Assembly (NCBI GenBank): GCA_002482645.1
Contig: DLGJ01000005.1
Location: forward strand, 394,730 to 458,729
Length of the DNA: 64,000 nt
Direction: 5' to 3'
Origin: Hyphomicrobiaceae bacterium UBA7697
GTDB taxonomy: Bacteria > Pseudomonadota > Alphaproteobacteria > Rhizobiales > Methyloligellaceae
Positions 60,567 to 64,000 of the stretch are shown one piece after another. The notes under the pieces are model-generated. The model made no database searches, was not told the origin of the DNA, and saw only the letters and a list, made by a program, of their open reading frames with translations. The translations under genes were made by a program, and so were the position numbers. How positions within the stretch are numbered: the stretch's first letter is position 1; the number at the start of each line of letters is the position of its first letter.

Positions 60567-61949
60567 ATGATGACGGATCAGGCCGAACATAACGGGCATA
60601 CGCTGCGGCAGCGGCGCTCGTGGCGTGCCCGCCGTGCCGCCAAGCGGGGCCTGCAGGAATTGTCGGCCAAGCTCTGGTCGTCGTTCTGGCTGATCGTCAT
60701 CTTTGCGGTGATCATGGCCGGCCTCGTGACGTTGGGCGACCTGTCCGCAAGGCTGGCGCTCGCATCCTTCGTCGGGTTCGTTGCCGCCGTCGTCCTGCTC
60801 CCGCGCCAAGAGACGGACCAAGACGAGGACGCGGGATACGCTCCCTCGCCGGTGGTCAAGCGTGGCCGGTCGCCGGTGACGGCGGTGGTGGATGCCCTTC
60901 CGGACGCGGGGATCGTACTCAACCGCAACGGCCAGGTGCTGTTCTACAACGCGCCGGCCAAAGGTCTCTTCGCATCGCTGCGCGAAGGCAGTCATATTTC
61001 CTCGACCATCCGTGCACCCGAATTTCTGGATGCCATCAGTACCGCACCGAAGACGGGCGAAGCGGTCTCGGTGATATACGCGGAGCGCGTGCCTGTAGGC
61101 CGGCGCTTGGAGGCGACGGTGGCGCCGCTCATGCGCGGGGACGATCACGACGGCCACGTTCTCGTCTTGCTGCGCGATTTTACCGAAGGCGAGAGCATCA
61201 ATCGGATGCGCGCCGACTTCATAGCCAATGCCAGCCACGAGTTGCGGACGCCGCTGGCTTCCTTGCGTGGCTTCATCGAGACGCTGCAAGGAACCGCCAA
61301 GGAAGACGAGTCGGCCCGCGAACGATTCTTGCCGATCATGGCCGAGCAGGCCTCGCGCATGACGCGGCTGATCGACGCTTTGCTGTCCCTCAGCCGCCTC
61401 GAGATGAATGCGCACGTGCCGCCCAACGAGCTGGTCGATCTGAACGACGTTCTCGGCCACGCCCGCGACACGCTGGAGCCGCTTGCCGCCGACAGCCGCA
61501 TGTCGCTGGTGCTTGAGAGTTTCTCCAAGCCCGCCATCGTGCGGGGCGATCGCGACGAACTTCTCCAGGTGCTTCAGAATCTGGTCCAGAACGCGCTGAA
61601 ATACGGCAAGCCGCACGGCGGTGTACGGATCGAAGCCAAGCATATTCCATCGCTGAACCGGCAGGCTCGAGGGCGCTACGCGATCTCCGTGGTCGACGAT
61701 GGGCCCGGTATTCCGGCCGAGCATTTGCCGCGGCTGACCGAGCGTTTCTACCGTGTCGACGTGGACTCCAGCCGGGAAAAGGGCGGGACCGGCCTCGGCC
61801 TCGCGATCGTGAAGCACATCGTGAACCGGCATCGCGGGGAATTGGCGATCGCTTCCAAGCCCGGCCAGGGCTCCACCTTCACGGTAATGCTTAACGAGGC
61901 GCCGCCGGCCGGCAAAGGGGCTGCCTTGTCCACAGCCCAGGAAAGCTAA
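60567..61949 (+). CDS. phoR: Phosphate regulon sensor histidine kinase
   Basis: This 460-residue protein starts at ATG 60567 or 60570, after GGAGAACG. Two spans are present (about 38-57 and 64-78), then a PAS-like domain (about 105-200; ALPDAGIVLNRNGQVLFYNA), the phosphoacceptor His224 in NASHELRTPLASLRGF, and an ATPase domain (LVQNALKYGKPHGG, DDGPGIPAEHL, GGTGLGLAIVKHIV). Location just before pstS and pstC supports the PhoR assignment. It would phosphorylate PhoB at low phosphate; phoB is not in the window. Confidence 0.88.
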   Translation: MMTDQAEHNGHTLRQRRSWRARRAAKRGLQELSAKLWSSFWLIVIFAVIMAGLVTLGDLSARLALASFVGFVAAVVLLPRQETDQDEDAGYAPSPVVKRGRSPVTAVVDALPDAGIVLNRNGQVLFYNAPAKGLFASLREGSHISSTIRAPEFLDAISTAPKTGEAVSVIYAERVPVGRRLEATVAPLMRGDDHDGHVLVLLRDFTEGESINRMRADFIANASHELRTPLASLRGFIETLQGTAKEDESARERFLPIMAEQASRMTRLIDALLSLSRLEMNAHVPPNELVDLNDVLGHARDTLEPLAADSRMSLVLESFSKPAIVRGDRDELLQVLQNLVQNALKYGKPHGGVRIEAKHIPSLNRQARGRYAISVVDDGPGIPAEHLPRLTERFYRVDVDSSREKGGTGLGLAIVKHIVNRHRGELAIASKPGQGSTFTVMLNEAPPAGKGAALSTAQES

Positions 61950-61974
61950 GCATAATAAAAATCAATCTCTTAGC

Positions 61975-62003
61975 CTGTCATAATAGAGAATCATCATCGT
62001 CAT
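61975..62003 (+). promoter_or_regulatory. Candidate Pho box upstream of pstS
   Basis: CTGTCAT (61975-61981) and TCGTCAT (61997-62003) start 22 bp apart, two turns of the 11-bp Pho box period; the middle unit (GAGAATC) is degenerate. The sites lie about 110 bp upstream of pstS in an AT-rich stretch, as expected for PhoB control. Confidence 0.5.
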
Positions 62004-62109
62004 AAAAGAATGATCGAGGGCAATTAGCGTGCCCCCGGGCTGGCGGCGTTGGGCACGCTAGCGCATGCGTTTTTCCGAGCGCTTCAATCCAAGCCAAAGG
62101 AGTTCCATC

Positions 62110-63153
62110 GTGAACAGGATTGCTATCGCAGCGTCGACGCTCGCCGTCGCCGCGCTTTGCACGGGCGGGCCCGCGCTGGCTCGTGACCAGATTCAGATCG
62201 CAGGGTCCTCGACGGTTCTGCCTTATGCGCAGATCGTCGCCGAGGATTTCGGCAAGACCTACTCGAAGTTCAAGTCTCCGGTCGTCGAGTCCGGCGGCTC
62301 TTCGGCCGGCCTGAAGCAGTTCTGCCAGGGCGTCGGCGAGTCGACGATCGACATCGCCAATTCCTCGCGTCCGATCAAGGACAATGAAGTTCGGGCCTGC
62401 GCCGAGGCTGGCGTGAAGAACATCATGCCGGTGCGTTTCGGCTATGACGGTATCGTGTTCGCGACCGATGCCAAATCCGACGCTTGGGCACTCGAGCCGA
62501 AGGACGTCTATCTCGCCCTGGCCGAGGAGATCCCGGTGGACGGCAAGATGGTCAAGAACCCGAACAAGATTTGGAAGGACGTGAACGACAAGCTTCCCGA
62601 CTGGAAGATCGCCGCATACATCCCGGGCGAGAAGCACGGCACCCGCGAAGTCTTCGAAGAGAAGGTGCTCGCGATCGGTTGCGAGGCCGCCGGTGGCATG
62701 AAGCTGCTGGTGGATGGCGGTATGGACGAGAAGGCCGCCGGCAAGGCTTGCGTCAAGGTGCGCAAGGACGGCGGTACGGTCGATATCGACGGCGACTACA
62801 CCGAGACGCTGGCCCGCATTCAATCCAATCCGCAAGGCGTCGGCGTGTTCGGTCTCTCCTTCTACGAGAACAATACCGACAAGCTGAATGTCGCCACGAT
62901 GAACGGCATCACACCGTCCGTCGAGACGATCTCCACGGGTGAGTACCCGGTTTCCCGTCCGCTGTTCTTTTACGTGAAGAAGGACCACGTCGGCGTGATC
63001 CCCGGGCTGAAAGAGTATGTCGAGTTCTTCACCAGCGAAAAGATGATCGGCCCGGACGGCCCGCTCGCCGATTACGGCCTCGTGCCGCTTCCGGAAGATC
63101 AGCTCGAAGCGCTCCAGGAAGAAGTCAAAGAGGGCAAGGTCCTCAGCATGTAA
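62110..63153 (+). CDS. pstS: Phosphate ABC transporter, periplasmic phosphate-binding protein
   Basis: I choose GTG 62110 (347 residues), 8 bp after AAAGGAG and opening a signal peptide (NRIAIAASTLAVAALCTGGP, cleavage near ALA/R); the longer frame from 62065 lacks a site. Phosphate-binding segments are visible: IAGSSTVLPYAQ, ESGGSSAGLKQFC, and DIANSSRPIK. The FYENNTDKLNVATMNGITPS and EYPVSRPLFFYVKKDH stretches match the PstS type with two domains. It binds phosphate in the periplasm for PstCAB. Confidence 0.92.
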   Translation: MNRIAIAASTLAVAALCTGGPALARDQIQIAGSSTVLPYAQIVAEDFGKTYSKFKSPVVESGGSSAGLKQFCQGVGESTIDIANSSRPIKDNEVRACAEAGVKNIMPVRFGYDGIVFATDAKSDAWALEPKDVYLALAEEIPVDGKMVKNPNKIWKDVNDKLPDWKIAAYIPGEKHGTREVFEEKVLAIGCEAAGGMKLLVDGGMDEKAAGKACVKVRKDGGTVDIDGDYTETLARIQSNPQGVGVFGLSFYENNTDKLNVATMNGITPSVETISTGEYPVSRPLFFYVKKDHVGVIPGLKEYVEFFTSEKMIGPDGPLADYGLVPLPEDQLEALQEEVKEGKVLSM

Positions 63154-63183
63154 TGCTGACGGCCTTGTCCGGCTAAGCCTTCT

Positions 63184-63218
63184 CGGGGGAGCGGTGCGGT
63201 CCAAGCGCCGTTCCCCCG
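63184..63218 (+). promoter_or_regulatory. Stem-loop 1 between pstS and pstC
   Basis: CGGGGGAGCGG (63184-63194) pairs with CCGTTCCCCCG (63208-63218): 11 bp with one G-U. A second stem-loop follows at once. Such hairpins commonly stabilise the abundant pstS message over the downstream permease genes. Confidence 0.6.
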
Positions 63219-63222
63219 ATCC

Positions 63223-63241
63223 GGCCCCGCATAGCGGGGCC
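63223..63241 (+). promoter_or_regulatory. Stem-loop 2 between pstS and pstC
   Basis: GGCCCCGC (63223-63230), ATA loop, GCGGGGCC (63234-63241): a perfect 8-bp stem without a U-run, 39 bp before pstC. Confidence 0.6.
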
Positions 63242-63279
63242 ACGACGAACGAGAACGACCGAACGAGAGAGAACGACGC

Positions 63280-64000
63280 GTGTCCAGCCTTACGATACTT
63301 GCCATTCTTGCCGTTGCCGGGATCGTCGCCTTCTTCATCGGGCGGATGCGCAGCATCCAGGTCTGCGGCGGCCGGCAGCGGAACCTCCATTCGCGTCCGT
63401 CCTATTACGGTTACTACCTGGCGATTCTGACGGCCTTGCCGGCCGTCATCCTGCTCGCGGTTTGGAGCGTGGCGGAGCGGCCCGTGACCAAATACGTCGC
63501 CATGCAGGAACTGCCGCCCACGGTTCTTCAGGGAACCGATGCGGAAAAGGCGCTGACCATGAGCGTGGTCGACAGCATCGCCCAAGGCCTGCCGAAACTT
63601 GGCCCCGAGGAGTACGAGGTGTTGCGGAAGGCCCGCTTCGGCTTCGTCACGAGTTCCGATGCGCGCGATGTGCTCGCCAAGCACGGTGTCGTCCTCGGCT
63701 CCGACCCCGATCGCTCTCTTCTCGCCGCCGCCGACGAACTGGCGTCCGCGCGCGCGACGAGCCGGCTGTGGCTGCCGATCGCCTGCTTCGGCCTGGCGGC
63801 TCTGGGATTCTTCTGGGGCTACACGCGGATCCGCCCCGAACTGCGCAGCCGCAACATCGTCGAGCGCGTCATGCGCTCCGGTCTATTTCTCGCCTCGACC
63901 GTGGCCGTACTCACCACGGTCGGTATCGTCTTGTCCGTGCTGTTCGAGACGATCCACTTCTTCCAGTTCGTCTCGCCGATGGACTATTTCTTCGGGACGG
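63280..64000 (+). CDS. pstC: Phosphate ABC transporter permease PstC, 5' part (3' end outside window)
   Basis: A frame opening at GTG 63280 (MSSLTILAILAVAGIVAFFI) stays open to the window end (240 codons). The visible part has an N-terminal span, a second span (YYLAILTALPAVILLAVWSV), a periplasmic domain of about 95 residues, and further spans (WLPIACFGLAALGFFWGY, LFLASTVAVLTTVGIVLSVL) followed by FETIHFFQFVSPMDYFFG, a PstC motif. It is the long form of PstC with an extra N-terminal region, common in alphaproteobacteria. It follows pstS by 126 bp. Confidence 0.85.
   Translation, partial: MSSLTILAILAVAGIVAFFIGRMRSIQVCGGRQRNLHSRPSYYGYYLAILTALPAVILLAVWSVAERPVTKYVAMQELPPTVLQGTDAEKALTMSVVDSIAQGLPKLGPEEYEVLRKARFGFVTSSDARDVLAKHGVVLGSDPDRSLLAAADELASARATSRLWLPIACFGLAALGFFWGYTRIRPELRSRNIVERVMRSGLFLASTVAVLTTVGIVLSVLFETIHFFQFVSPMDYFFGT

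Noticed and set aside
59901..61832. 643-codon open frame on the minus strand
   Set aside because: It runs antisense to phoR and out of frame with ada; both real genes have complete domains.
61978..63684. 568-codon open frame on the minus strand
   Set aside because: Antisense to pstS and the start of pstC.
1..64000. CRISPR arrays, rRNA genes and prophage genes
   Set aside because: No regularly spaced repeats, rRNA-like sequence or phage structural genes were seen on reading the window.

Overview
The window reads as the chromosome of a GC-rich alphaproteobacterial methylotroph. The basis is a complete N-methylglutamate (indirect) methylamine-oxidation gene set at 28.3-39.7 kb, together with alphaproteobacterial-type amt/glnT, Mrp, MoaA, Ada and Pho/Pst genes. 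An affiliation with Hyphomicrobiales of the Hyphomicrobium/Methyloceanibacter kind is an inference from gene content; there is no rRNA in the window to settle it. I see no tRNA, rRNA or CRISPR array.

Region 1 (1-14.4 kb) is a worn mobile island. It opens with the 3' end of a VirD4/TraG coupling-protein gene and two small plasmid-type genes. Next comes a cargo cassette: an AraC regulator, an outer-membrane beta-barrel protein and two exported DUF1254/DUF1214 proteins. A mobC-relaxase pair follows on the other strand, then a duplicated mobC-upstream segment, a hybrid mobC-like ORF and a dead IS481-family transposase. An amt - small membrane protein - glnT-like operon on the minus strand, preceded by a textbook sigma-54 promoter, sits between two copies of the same mob-derived sequence. 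A decayed glutamine synthetase C-terminus lies beside it.

Region 2 (14.4-27.7 kb) holds signalling and transport. There is a membrane-bound class III nucleotidyl cyclase and two LuxR-type response regulators with no kinase nearby. They border a tight seven-gene plus-strand operon: three small membrane proteins, an APC-superfamily permease, a UspA protein and two more membrane-associated proteins. I recognise no described system with this composition, and it is the best candidate here for something new. An RND efflux permease with its adaptor and a FadR-type GntR regulator follow.

Region 3 (28.3-39.7 kb) is the methylamine module. mgsA-mgsB-mgsC-gmaS run on the minus strand behind an XRE-cupin regulator. 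A GlxA-type regulator is divergent from mgdA-mgdB-mgdC-mgdD. Together they encode gamma-glutamylmethylamide synthetase, N-methylglutamate synthase and N-methylglutamate dehydrogenase. The pathway converts methylamine, via gamma-glutamylmethylamide and N-methylglutamate, to a C1 unit plus glutamate and ammonium. The amt/glnT operon and the unknown permease operon may feed the same nitrogen economy.

Region 4 (39.9-49.5 kb) contains an exported small protein and a KefB-type antiporter, followed by an alcohol/aldehyde module: DUF779 protein, ExaC-like aldehyde dehydrogenase, a FIST sensor coupled to a cytoplasmic hybrid kinase, a LuxR regulator, a zinc alcohol dehydrogenase and an Ivy-like lysozyme inhibitor.

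Region 5 (49.5-64 kb) is mostly housekeeping: Mrp/ApbC, an AsnB-type amidotransferase, a GGDEF/EAL gene split by an in-frame amber codon, MoaA, two small DUF proteins, a second alcohol dehydrogenase, Ada, and phoR-pstS-pstC with the window ending inside pstC.
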